Assembly (NCBI GenBank): GCA_903813345.2
Contig: CAIIXF020000010.1
Span: 30,748,828 to 30,812,827, forward strand
Direction: 5' to 3'
DNA length: 64,000 nt
From: Owenia fusiformis
Lineage: Eukaryota; Annelida; Polychaeta; Sabellida; Oweniidae
Positions within the stretch are counted from its first letter, which is position 1, and each line of letters starts with the position of its first letter. Under the pieces are notes generated by a model. The model made no database searches. It was not told the origin of the DNA and saw nothing but the letters and a program-made list of their open reading frames with translations. The translations under genes were made by a program, and so were the position numbers. Positions 48,150-60,200 of this stretch are shown piece after piece.

Positions 48150-49670
48150 TATGATTTCATCGCCATTTTACAAAATTTATGCTCGAAACATGCTAATTAA
48201 ATGCACCCGATATGAGCCCCAGACTTTATATATGTGGTTGTTATATCCACTTACAACCCTAAAAGCACTGGCCAGGATGTTAGAAATACTCTGCAAGTGG
48301 CCATCCATAAGAGAGAGGCAGGACATGCACAAACCTGACACTAATGTATAAGGTAGTGAATGGACTGGTTCATTTTTACCTTTACCCTACTATCACACCA
48401 AACTAGTTCTCACTACGTTCTCGAAAACGGGCTTCAACTGTGTACGAACGGACTGGACCTACTAAGAACCGTTTGAGATCTATTTACAAACTTCATCGAA
48501 CGTACTCGAACGGGTAGGTCCTCTAGAACTTAGACAAGGCTCAAAATGTTCTCGTGGTCGTCACGTTCTTCAATTAGAACGAATGACAACGTACTAACGA
48601 CGAGCTGGACGTACTACGAACGGAACCGTCGTACTTCAATCCTACTAGGGACGTTTTAACAACGAGTTGAACAATCTGAGGACGTGTTGAGAACGAGGTA
48701 GAACTAATTGCAAACGTGTTTAACCTGATTAAGAACGTATTTAACACTGTTTATGAACGAGTTAGCAAAAATATAGCTATCATACCAAACAAGTTGCCAC
48801 TGCGTTCTTCAAAACTGGTCTTAAACTGTGTGCGAACGGAATGAACGTAGCTGCAACTTTCGAAGGTCTATTTACGAACTTTATGAACGTTCTCAGACGG
48901 GAATGTGATTTTAGAATTTTGAATCGATTCAAAATTCGATGGCGACCATACCGTTCTGTAATCAGGTCATGTTGACCTTCTAGACTAAGGGACGCGTTCT
49001 ACTACGTTGCACACCGACGTGGTCCGACCAGAACGCATTGCGAACGAGATGGACGTATTGAAGACTGTTTAAGAACGAATAAGCTAATTATTTCAGACAT
49101 ATTTCCCGATCACAGCCAGATTGAGCCCGTTTTACGACGTTTTCGTAGGACTGGTAAGAACGGGTAAGAACTAGTTTGGTGTGATAGGGGGGTTACTAAG
49201 GACACTCACAACTATGGCACTCGTGCTACTACTGACAAATATATTTTTAATAAACAGAATTGTAATGATACAGGTACCCAAAACGTTTAGTCATAGAGCA
49301 TCTGTTTTCTGGAACACAAGGCACCTTTAGATTTAAAGGAATCTGCAACAGTGCAATCGTTTAAAGTTAATCTAAAGCAATTTCTTGCTTCAATTGGTGA
49401 ATAATTGTAATTTTACATGTTTTAAATGCTCAATAGAATGTAAGTGTGACAGTAAATTTTAAATGCTTATTTTACAGCCTAGTCTAGCCATATACTATTT
49501 TTACACTTATCAATGTAGCCTAGGCCTACTAATTCTAATTTTGATATTGTCACATATTTTATTGCTGATTGTAGTGTGTATGTTTGTCTGCAGGGTTCTA
49601 ATGGAAACAAGAAAACATATGTTTTTCTTATTAGATATCCCTGAATAAATAAAATCTAAATAAAAAATAA
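48150..49670 (+). pseudogene. LINE 3' remnant interrupted by Harbinger-like element
   Basis: 48280-48380 reads, across a frameshift, WPSIRERQDMHK then LMYKVVNGLV. After the insertion it resumes with DTHNYGTRAT, FWNTRHL and stop-broken text to about 49400. This is the usual order at the C-terminus of Jockey/CR1 ORF2 proteins. A 3' tail AATAAATAAAATCTAAATAAA lies at about 49644-49664. The ORF at 47781-48062 upstream is not part of it. Confidence 0.6.
48385..49192. mobile_element. Harbinger-like GAACG-rich element, copy 2
   Basis: 808 bp, nearly identical to 25240-26051. Flanked by TTA on both sides (48382-48384 and 49193-49195), again a TWA target. It carries the same TIRs, GAACG/CGTTC-dense body and central GAATTTTGAATCGATTCAAAATTC palindrome. 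It interrupts LINE-derived coding sequence. Confidence 0.85.
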
Positions 49671-49884
49671 CGATTTCATTCAATGCGTTCAAGTATTTTC
49701 AAAAACGGACCATGGTCCCGGGCTGTCCCGCTCCGCACATCTTTCAATCATGAAGGGTGTCACAAAATGCCGGGGGTCTCGGGCCTGCGTATTTTTTTCA
49801 ATGCGGCTCTTATGATAATATATTCGTTACATACAAGTTTGATGTATTGCAAAAGGATCAATCTTGAAAATATACAGTAACATC

Positions 49885-50447
49885 CCGCATGGCGTAGAAT
49901 AATGGAAATAACGTCACAACGCATGCGCGTAAATCGACATTTCATGGTCCAAAGATTTCAATGGAGAGCAGTCTTCATCAAAATTTAAAATCTTAATAAC
50001 TTTTTAGCAAATCAAGTTTATTTTCTTAGGATTCAACGGATCCCTGTTAGACCCAACGAAGTGTTCATTTTGATATATAAAACAGCAAAATCCATCCACA
50101 GATCTTTCGGCCTTTTAATGATTTAATTTTCGGGATATTTTGCTAAAATCCCCCATTGGCCGCCATTATAAACTTTGAAAAACCCCAAATCCTCATCATT
50201 TCATATTATCATTCGTTAAGTGATCTAAACAACTCCAATCGCTTAGGATTCAACGGATTCTAAGAGATCAAAGCTAATACAATATGTTGACAACCCCCGT
50301 TTCAATATTTGCCGCATAATCTTTCGGCCTTTTAGGTTATAAATTTGTCAATATTTTGATTTTGGACCATTAATGACGTACTTGGATCCGAGAATTCATT
50401 GTCCCGGGATTCATGACGCTATTTCCATTATTCTACGCCATGGTTTC
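49885..50447. mobile_element. Probable MITE with GGCGTAGAATAATGGAAATA TIRs
   Basis: CATGGCGTAGAATAATGGAAATA at 49888 is mirrored by TATTTCCATTATTCTACGCCATG ending near 50444, giving about 30-bp TIRs. The interior is non-coding. No target duplication was identified. Confidence 0.6.
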
Positions 50448-50766
50448 CCAATGGATATTTGACGGCTATAAATCCGAACGAGTTTTCGATCGGACAATTG
50501 ATCGTTCGTATATTCGCAATAAAACTTTTCGTACTGTGTAAGGTTAGCAAAAGACCCGGATAAAGAAATAATCTTACGAAACTTTTTCGGTTTTACCTGT
50601 TAACGGCGTATTAAGGAGTATATAGTTGTTCTCTCGAATGGTGATGTATGCATTTTTCGATTAACTGTCATATTATTTTAGTTTGGTGTGACTTGCATGT
50701 TTCCTTTTGAACAGAAGATTCTAAAATCAGATTTTTTTGTGATTTTTTTTCATTTTTTTGGCCCAA

Positions 50767-51352
50767 CCATAGGCTAAGGGTTAAGTAATAGTAAGCTGTA
50801 TATATAAGAGACAGGTGAACAACTCTGACTTAGACCACTTGTTAAGATGGAGATTTCAACAATATTTAGTGTATTATTTTCAAAAAGCCATGGGGAGTTG
50901 ATATAAAATTGATAGTTTGTAGCTCTTACCTAAGATTGAAACTCAGTCAGATGATATAGAGTGAATAATATGCTGTCTAAAAGAGAGAATTTCTGAAAAC
51001 CTACAATTGCCTGGCAAGTTCATTAGTAAACAAGTGATCTGATTGGTCACTGCTGACCTCCCTGACCTCCACCAGTGACAATCAGTTTCAGCTTGCCAGG
51101 CAATTGTAGGTTTCCATAGTTGTTGTTTTATATGCAGTATAATATGCAGTTTTTAGATAAAGATTTGAAAAAAACAATGATATAAGTTTGAAAAACACTT
51201 TGAAGAAGATTTTGGAGAAATTTTGGAATAAAATTTGATACCAGTAAGGAGAACTAGTGCCAAGACTAAAAAAATTTGAATAATTTTCAATCTTACTTGT
51301 GGACCTGTCTCTTATATATACAGCTTACTATTACTTAACCCTTAGCCTATGG
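50767..51352. mobile_element. 586-bp element with nested hairpin, 6-bp TSD
   Basis: TIRs CCATAGGCTAAGGGTTAAGT and its inverse extend through GCTGTATATATAAGAGACAGGT (about 50 bp). Flanked by GCCCAA at 50761-50766 and 51353-51358. An inner inverted pair, CCTACAATTGCCTGGCAAG and its complement, lies at about 51000-51112. Non-coding. Confidence 0.8.
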
Positions 51353-51491
51353 GCCCAACAATCTTCCACCTGGTTTTTCTGACTACTTTGATCATGGTAA
51401 ACAAGACTTAGTTAACTCCCTCGGGACTGGTCACTTTTTGGAAAAATGAAAAAATAAAATGAATCTTGAAGCAAGATAGGGTACTCTACTG

Positions 51492-51888
51492 TTATCCTGT
51501 GTCAGGACTATAGTCCTGGAACGAGCCCAATCTTTTGCCTGTACGATTACGACTAGATCGAAATATTTGCGTGTAATATTCAACTATCAACCGTCAAATT
51601 CCTCTATTTATTGGCACTTCGGGGCCATCAAACGGGGAATCACCTTTTTAATCCAACCGCCATCTTGGAAGTAATGGAATTTCTCTCGTTCAAAAACGGA
51701 AATTTCTGCGTTCTGCCGATAAACCCAGACAATTTTGGATTCAACTACACAAAAATAATGCTAAAATACCAAGGAATCTATTGAAGTAGGTATCTAAAGT
51801 GTAAGGGGCGTAGATAATTCTCCCAAGTTGTAATCGTACAGGCAAAAGATTGGGGTTGTTCCAGGACTATAGTCCTGGCACGGGATAA
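51492..51888. mobile_element. 397-bp MITE inserted in LINE
   Basis: TIRs TTATCCTGTGTCAGGACTATAG and CTATAGTCCTGGCACGGGATAA each contain the palindrome AGGACTATAGTCCT. The outer part continues with GCAAAAGATTGGG-type text in both arms. Flanks CTCTACTG and CTCTTCTG are an 8-bp duplication with one mismatch. Confidence 0.75.
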
Positions 51889-52171
51889 CTCTTCTGTACT
51901 TGCCTGGTTCAGATCTTTTTTAACTAATAGACTCCAGAGAGTATCAGTGATTATGGAACGACATCTGAGTGGACCCTTGTTATTATCAGGTATCCCTCAA
52001 GGTACCTGCCTTGGATCATCCCTATATGCGATGTTCATAAATGACCTCCCAGATGCCACAAAGAACAAACTTCTTTTGTACGCAGATGATGCCAAACTGT
52101 GTGGTAGAGATAAAGACCAAGAAGATAAGGAACAGTTACAACAAGAAAATGCAGCAAACTCCTCGAGTCGA

Positions 52172-52716
52172 GGTCTCCAAGTCAAAAAAAATTCTGACCC
52201 TATCATATATCTGTTGATTATCCTGTTTATAATCAATTCGAGAGCGTGGCACTGAACAAACCTATATGCCCATTAGTTATTATTTGTTTAGTTGTTGGTT
52301 GGGTAACATGTTTATGACGTCACAAATGATGCGAAGAATCTTTAAACCAATCAGCGAAGTCTATATTAATTGTTTTAGTTGTTGATGTGGCGATTCGTGT
52401 CTGTGACGTCACGGGTGATTGCATCATATTCTAGAAACGCCATTTTACGACATTGCATAATTTTAGCTGATTTTGGCTCCATTTCATTTTATTTGAAAGA
52501 CTTCTAAAAATATAATAATGAGTCAGTATTTTTTCTTATAAATATCTATATTTGAAATTGAGGTCAAAGTCCGAAGATTTGATCAACTGATTGAAATCTC
52601 ATTTTAAAGAGGTGAAGAAGTGAATAATTACAGGAGCAAACGTGATCAATGGTTCGAGGTCTCCCGCAAAGTAGTCGCTACGCTCCTACTTTGCGCTGCC
52701 TTCAGCAGAGGAGACC
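52172..52716. mobile_element. 545-bp element with terminal hairpin, TCGA TSD
   Basis: Starts GGTCTCC and ends GGAGACC, with TCGA duplicated at 52168-52171 and 52717-52720. The right end is a hairpin: GAGGTCTCC-CGCAAAGTAG opposite CTACTTTGCG...GGAGACCTC (52654-52720). Counting the target once, the interrupted LINE frame is continuous across the junction, which confirms the boundaries. The superfamily is not determined. Confidence 0.85.
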
Positions 52717-53500
52717 TCGAAAAAAGATTTGGACAGTCTAACAAAATGATCAAAAGAATGGCAACTCCCATTCAATACAGACAAATGTAAGGTGATGCAT
52801 TTAAGTACCAACAGCGAGAATGAAAACTACACCATGAACAACAAAACTTTGGAGCAAACAACACTGGAAAAAGACCTTGGAATCAATAGAAACAATGAAC
52901 TCAAATTTCACCAACATGTTGACATACAAGTATCCAAAGCCAATAGTATTCTTGAGACAATAAAGAGAACTTTCTCTCATCCTGATAAAGCTACCTTACC
53001 ACTCTTATATAAATGCATGGTCCAGCCTCACCTTGAATATGGAAACAGTGTTTGCAACCCCCACACCTATATGGATATTGACAAAATTGAAAGAGTACAA
53101 AGAGCAACAAAGCTAGTACCATCATTGAAGGATTCGAGCTATGAAGACAGAATAATACAACTAAAACTTCCCTCTTTACTGTATAGAAGAACAAGGGGTG
53201 ACCTAATCCAAATCTTCAAATTTGTCAAAGGTTACGACTGGATGCAAATCAGTGACATCGCCCAGAATTCGGATAATACCAGGACTAGAGGAAACACAGA
53301 AAAATTAAATCACAGATATAGCAAGCTTGATAGCTGATTCTCTAAACCCATGTCCAGTGAGCTTTAAAACAACTACCCCCCTAACTAATTAGTAAGACAC
53401 AAAAACAAAAAAAGATCTGGATCATATAGAAAACATCCTTCTTCCAGAACTTTTGGTATGAAGGTACGAAGAAAAGATACGCCGCAAGACACAATAAGTT

Positions 53501-54219
53501 ATAGATCATTTTGAAGGGCTAGACCAATACTTTGTTTTTTGAAAAAAATGTGAATATGCAAATGAGATACTGTCATCGTGACGTCATAATTCAAGATGGC
53601 GCATTTTCACAATTTTTTGTGGCCTCGCCAGCTTGGGACCCCTTAACGACTTCACAAAAAGTCATGAACTTTTTTTTAAAAGTTTAGACTTCAAGATTAC
53701 AGAAATTGATAAATCATGCATTTTTATCTTCAGGGGTCCCTTGGAGACCCCTTTGAACAAAGATCGTCAATCTAGCAACGATTTTGAAGTGACCAGTCCT
53801 GAAGGACTCAATGAGCTACAGAACAAGAACTCTAATAAGAATACAGTGTCAGATATGAGTTGGTTTTTAAACCCTATTCACTTGTGACAGGTCCATAGAA
53901 AAAATCATATTATGGAATAAAAAGCTCTTTCCGTCTATAATATATTTCCCTCCATCAATCTCATATTACCCTGAAATAAAATTTATATTGAAAATCAAGC
54001 ATGAAATAACCTATTCCATAGTAACATTTTCCTCGGCCAATATCATATTTTCCCTTGGAATAAAATTCATATTCCATTCCTCCCATTAAATAACCTCTAT
54101 ATATCAAATGATGTACAATTTGTTTCCTCAATAATAGAAAAATTGTATTTTCAATTATCTTCCTTATCTATTCTCAGTATAAAGGATAGACATTTAATTA
54201 AATACTTTTTATTTTGCAG
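53501..54219. other. Region upstream of ADCK5, no coding exon seen
   Basis: An ORF at 53633-53887 lacks recognisable features. The promoter and any non-coding first exon of ADCK5 should lie here or further upstream: the first coding exon starts after an acceptor (TATTTTGCAG ending at 54219), so at least one upstream 5' UTR exon is implied. Confidence 0.4.
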
Positions 54220-54230
54220 CGTGGACTAGC

Positions 54231-57200
54231 ATGCGATGGCCGGTGTATATACAGGCTGCAAGGTTCATGAGCCTTAAAGCAAAGCCTGTGAAACCACCTT
54301 TCTATCGTCGTCGGTGGTTTTATGTATTAGCAGGACTGCCAATCATAGGTGGCGCCACATACGCATCGCTAGATAAAGTCACCCAGAGGAAAGCGAGAGT
54401 CATTATTCAAGGATTTGGGCGATTTCAAAGGTATTTCATTTTTATCACATTCTATAGTGTAATCGTCTTGCCGACGGGCATTTGTGCTGATGGGTGAGAG
54501 TGACATAGATCTTACACATAAAATGTTTTCAGTACTTTGATTATATTGTCCTATTTTTGTATAATACGCAATTCATATTAAAAATACGCAATTCAATCAA
54601 TAGCAAAAAATTCACATTTTAGGATATCAAAGCCATAAACTAAGTTGAATTTTGATTCTTGATATAAAAATCAATAAAAAGAATTCAACTCAGTGTTATT
54701 TGTTGATCATATACTCTTTGCTAGAGTATGACTTTTTTTTCACAAAAACCGACAAAATTCTTCTTTTAGGCAGCCAATATAATTTGCCATCAAAATTGCT
54801 CCTACATTGGGTTCTGTACCAAACCAGCGTTGAACAATTCAGCAGAGTTCCGACATTGAAACCGCATCAAATTTCTGATTTCATTTTGAGGGTATACAAC
54901 TCTATGATTAACATTAAATCAGAATTATCAAAAAATTTAGACACTTAATGATCAGCTAAGCAATATTTATTTAGATATTGCCTTTATTCAAACATGCATT
55001 TGAGATGTTCTGCATCAATACTGGTCTAAGAGGTTATTGTGAATTCCTAATTAACCAGGGTATTTGAGTAACAGTGTTTAGAATATTTTATTACTTTCAT
55101 AAAATGATTTTAATCAAATTCAATTGCAGGGGGTGGAAACATTGATTAATTAACTGTTTTATCAGTGAAAAAGCCATAGGATACTTGCGGATTGTCACGA
55201 TTGGAAGCAATCTTAATATTAGACAATGGAATAAGGATTCCAAGGGAGATATTTGCATGCTTTTTTGTATCACCACAAAAAGTGACATGTTGTTCTAGTC
55301 TCCAACCTTTTATGGATGGTGTTCAGCATTCGGTGGTTGACGTCTAACACAGTCTCACAACTTCCAATAGCTTAACATGAACTGTTTAGACTTACCGGTG
55401 CTTCAAATTTTTGCTGTCAACTTTATGAATTCCAACACATTTTTAATACTTAAGTCAATACAGCTTCAAAGTGTTTTAAAGTAGTCTTGCATTCCCACTT
55501 TAAGACTGACAGTAATGCCAGAACTTAAATGGTTTAATGAGGTTATTCAGTAAGGAGTAAACAATAATAGACCATTCAATATGTTGAAATTCAGCATGAG
55601 TTGGACATAATGTTGTACCTAATGGCAACATAAGCTTGTAAAGATGATCATTTTAAAGAAAAGGTGATATTCACACTTCTTACTTTCTAAAACTGTAAAC
55701 ATGATGTCTTAATGTAGCATTAATCCTCTTTATCTTGAATTTGCCACACCTATCTTATATTTGCCACACCTATCTTACATTTGCCTCACTTTTTTTATAT
55801 TTGCCTCATCTATTCAAATTTGCCTCGTCTAATATTAGACTCTGGATTATGCTCCTGAATGTTATATTCTACACTTCAAGAATAACTAAGATGTCAGTAG
55901 GTTCTACACAATTTATTGTCAAGCTATCTAGCAAATCAGACAGGCATGGAAAACAGGAAGTACTACAATTGCATTATGGGATAACGTCATACCTAGATTT
56001 ACCACTGTAGTAGTGCCATCTTTTAAACATGATAAATTTCATTTACATTTATAACATTGAACTTTCATTATTGTATTATATATTACCTTTACAAAATTAA
56101 CACCATTGTTTTATATTTTTAGGTCACTGTTTATTGGATTAAAAATCTCAATAGACTACAAATACACACTATGGAACTTAGATGAAGTAAGTATTGTTTT
56201 TTACCATTTTATGCCACCATGTTTTATTAAAGTCTCATTTCTAATGATTCGACATTCAGTGTCAGCGTTGTTAGAATTTTGTTACAGTGGCATTGTTTTT
56301 TTTGTAAATTTTTTTTCATACTATTGTTACTGTTAATCATGTTGGGATTTATGGATGAATCAACATTATATTGAAAACTGAAAAAGTATTAAATTTTAAT
56401 TTTGATTTTGGAAACATCCATAGAATCCAAAAATGTAAATCATAATTATTATTTTTTGATGAGTTGATTGTCTGGACTTAAGTACAGGACATTCATTAAA
56501 TATTGTGCTAATTATTGATACTTCTTGAACACTCCGTACAGTTTCAATGAAGAATACAGGCTAAGTGACATTTAAATAAATTTACTTTTACAGGAATCAG
56601 AAGAATATGAAAAAGCTCTGGGGCCATGTCACAAACGTGCGGCAGAGCGCATTTTACAAGGATGTTTACAAAATGGTGGACTTTACATCAAATTGGGCCA
56701 AGGTCTTGTGTCCATGAATCATATTTTACCAAAGGAATATCTCAACACTTTAGAAGTTCTACAGGATAAAGCATTAACAAGGACATCTGATGAGGTATTG
56801 TTGTAAATATGTTGGAAATTGTTTGTATGATTTACCTTGTACAGTTGACAGTAGTGGTGTCAATTAACTGCTTGAGCATTAACCGGTTAACCGGGTGTTT
56901 TTACCGGTTAAAGTCGGTTAACCGGCGGGAAAGAGCGAGGGAAAGTATCGCAACAGATTTTTGACAGTAAATAATTTTTTTCTAGTAGTTTCTGGCTGTA
57001 CAAAAATGAATGCATATGAAAGGCCAATGTATAATCTTTAAGAAAAATTCAAAGAATGGTTTCAAGATCAATTGGATTATCTCATAAGCCATGTTTAATC
57101 CACCCATCAACAAGCTTTTTTTTCAAAATACAATCGTCATTTTCACCATCGTCCCTCATTTTTTTTTACAATTTTCATGCAAAGTTACATTGTACTTGAA

Positions 57201-60200
57201 CACATGTTTCATCACTTAAAATATATAAGGAACTCCTCGTGGATTAGGATTATGATAATCCAATATAAGGGGATCCAATGGGGCTGTGCTTTTAGTACAG
57301 CACACTCATATAAGATGTCATTAGTGTGCCATAAAGTTAGTTCAAAATGTTTTCATAAATGAATGGTTGAACTTGTTTGATCCCCTGCTGTTTGATCCCC
57401 TGTTTAATCAATGGAGCATAACCGCAGCATTTCCCAAAAAATTCTGAATACCTGTCAAGTTGACTGTTTAATGTCTGAGTGCAGTTAAACCTGTGTGTGT
57501 GTGTGTGTAAGTTGCTAAGAAATTCTTAATACCTCTCTTTATGATAATTTCTATGATGCCTTATTATAGCATTTACTTTGAACAGGTTTTCTGTATCTTG
57601 TTTATCAGTAATGATTCACGAGGTACAGTGCTATTAAAATCATCAATACAGTACTAGAATTTAGTGCATCATACCTTTGCCAATAATTTTAGTAAGACAA
57701 ATATTTTGATCCAGCTTCTGAAAAAACATTGAACATGTTTCTATATGATGATGTGTTATAACACACTTCCTTATTTGAGTTTATCTCCAGATTGATTATT
57801 CAAATAATGAAATGAAGGATGATATGCTAAGAATAATTTTTGCATATTCATCAATTCAAGAAATGTTATCCTAAGAAAATGTTATGAGTAACGTAAGCTC
57901 TTACCTTAATGTTAACATTAGGGAGATTAAGCTTGCATATAAAATCGAAACGCCAACCTATGACCAATCGCCCATACAAATGCATCGCTAAATATTTTCC
58001 ATTCACATTTAGGTTGTGAAAAACATTGCAAGCTTAAAGTCCCTATTGAGAGTCTCTGAAAACCACAATCAATACCATTGAGTGTGTGGTGTATACTACC
58101 TTTATCATTATTTCTAAGATTTACAATAACATCTTTTTAGCAAAATGTCCGATTTTCTTCCATATTAATGTGAACAAATATAAACAAACATAAAATGATT
58201 CTATTGGTTGAGTCAACAATTTCAGTTATTAGGGAGGTTAAGATCGCACTATTTTGATGAACGTACACATGGAATGTGTACAGTTGGGGACAAAAATAAA
58301 TGACAGGTCGATTTTCGATCACCATTTCCTAATTATGGTGGTCTGAAAGCCCATAATTTCCAATATTGTCTAGATATATATCCCTTTAAATTTGTATATT
58401 TTACATTTTGTATAATCTCATCCACTGATGTATGGCCTCTTGTAAATTCTCTTATTTTTAACATGGGAAATCCTCACTTCAGCAAATCCACCTGTCATTT
58501 ATTTATGTCCCCAACTGTAAACTTATGGTCCCCTATTCACGGTGTTATAGCATGACGGTTACGTCAAGGCGATTTGCAAAATTTTGCGGTAACGAAAACA
58601 AAAAATGGCGGATGGGAAAGGCAGCATGTCCTCTTTCTCGCCTGTAGGCAATATTCACAGATAAGATTTCCTTTTAAAGTAGTTCCATTCGGTGACGTTT
58701 ATATGGATGGTTATAAAGACTGGGTCAAATCTGCCAGGTGGTCTACAAGAAACAGAATATAATCTGTAAACCTACCGACTGAGATATCAAAGTTTATAAG
58801 TTTTGATCCATTCTCGTGTTGTCTCAGTACATGCTCAATTGGCTTTGTATGATCGTATGTAGGTTACATCTATATACCACAAGGTTTTTAGGCAATGTAG
58901 ACCATGCCCTAACAACAAAAACAAAAAAAAACAAATTACTAAATTTTTGTGTAGTTTTGAATTTCAAACTCGACAGTTTTTCTCTTATTTCATGTTATCC
59001 CCGGGCATCAATTTGCAAAGGCTACGTTCAAAATATACATTACTGAAAGTATCACCGAATGCGATTCTTACATAAATCGTTCATACTTTCATTGATACAC
59101 AGAAGTAGAAAATAATGCGCCAACCTTAGTTTTCTCTTCCATCGCGGCCATTTTATTGGATAAATCAGTGAACGTAGCTGTCCAACCTCGTTTTCAGAGG
59201 TTGCGTAACCGTCATGCTATAACACCGTGCTATTGACTATTTTCACATCACTGGCCTCTTTTTGCCTGATTGATATAATGCCAATTGATGTAATGGTCCC
59301 CAGTTAAACCAGTTGAGAGATGGACAACATTACTGGGGGTCATAACAGTACTCGTTCATGTTCATGTTCTCACACAAGTGTTTTACACAGTCTGTAGCCA
59401 GCTTTTACCAAGGGGTAGGAGCAAGGGCAAAGCTTTTGCCTAGGGATGAACTTTTTGACAGTTTTGGCTAAACAATCATGCGAAGTGCTCAGATTGGTGA
59501 GAAACTGCATCATTTTGAAAGAATCTCTTGGGGGAGCAGCAGCTCCCTTTATCTCTCCCCCTCTACCTGCCTACGAGCCTGTGTACTTAACCTCTCTAAT
59601 GTTCATGATCAATACTAAATGTAAAATTTTCACATTTTTCATATTTCTACTATTCATATTGACCAATCCCCATTCATGTCATTTTAACAGTTCCTTAATC
59701 CCTTGTTTTCAAGTCGCATGTGCTTTTATTATTCAGTTTTAAAATCTATTGTTTTGCCATGCCAGTTTTACATGTTTGCATGCTGAGTTTGTTTTATGTA
59801 ATGTTTTTTGTTCCTTATATGGTTTACACATTCACTCAGTTGAGTTGGGGTGTTGCCCCATTACTAGTTAATGTTGCCTAGAGTTTGTGACTGTACATAC
59901 ACAAAGTATTTCAAATATTAGAAAACATTTTATATTTGATTCCCACCCAAGGGTCTTCCACTCACCCATTAACATAAACAAAACATGAACTCTAATAAAA
60001 ATGCCAACAAGACTGCAAGGGAAACTTAATCTATGAATTGGGCTTTGCCATATCACATGTATTAGTCCCATGACCAGGGAGGGGGAGGAGGGGAGTTGAG
60101 AGAGGACCCTCTCCCCTAGGCACATTTTCTGTCAACATCCTGCAATTTTTCACCACTGTAGTAATTTTCAAGTGATGTTCGGATGATGCTTTCATTTAAT

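Larger units (their letters stand above)
51360..53500 (+). pseudogene. Second Jockey/CR1-type LINE, two insertions
   Basis: From about 51890 the frame reads VLAWFRSFLTNRLQRVS, then LLSGIPQGTCLGSSLYAMFI, LLLYADDAKLC (YADD catalytic box). After a 545-bp insertion it continues EWQLPFNTDKCKVMHLS, LEKDLGIN, LLYKCMVQPHLEYGNSVC, RVQRATKLVPSLKD and LPSLLYRRTRGDLIQIFKF. At least one stop lies in the joined frame. The upstream part is obscured by the MITE at 51492-51888. It is closer to full coding than the LINE at 41.6-44.6 kb and of a different subfamily. Confidence 0.85.

Noticed and set aside
52651-52664. GGTTCGAGGTCTCC as a tRNA T-arm
   Set aside because: No A-box or cloverleaf fits upstream. The motif belongs to the terminal hairpin of the 545-bp transposon.
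53633-53887. ORF upstream of ADCK5 as an extra first exon
   Set aside because: No acceptor/donor pair joins it in phase to 54220, and vertebrate ADCK5 starts with a basic N-terminus like the one at 54231.
59446-59742. 98-codon ORF inside the hAT as a transposase fragment
   Set aside because: No hAT dimerisation or catalytic motif is visible and composition is not protein-like.
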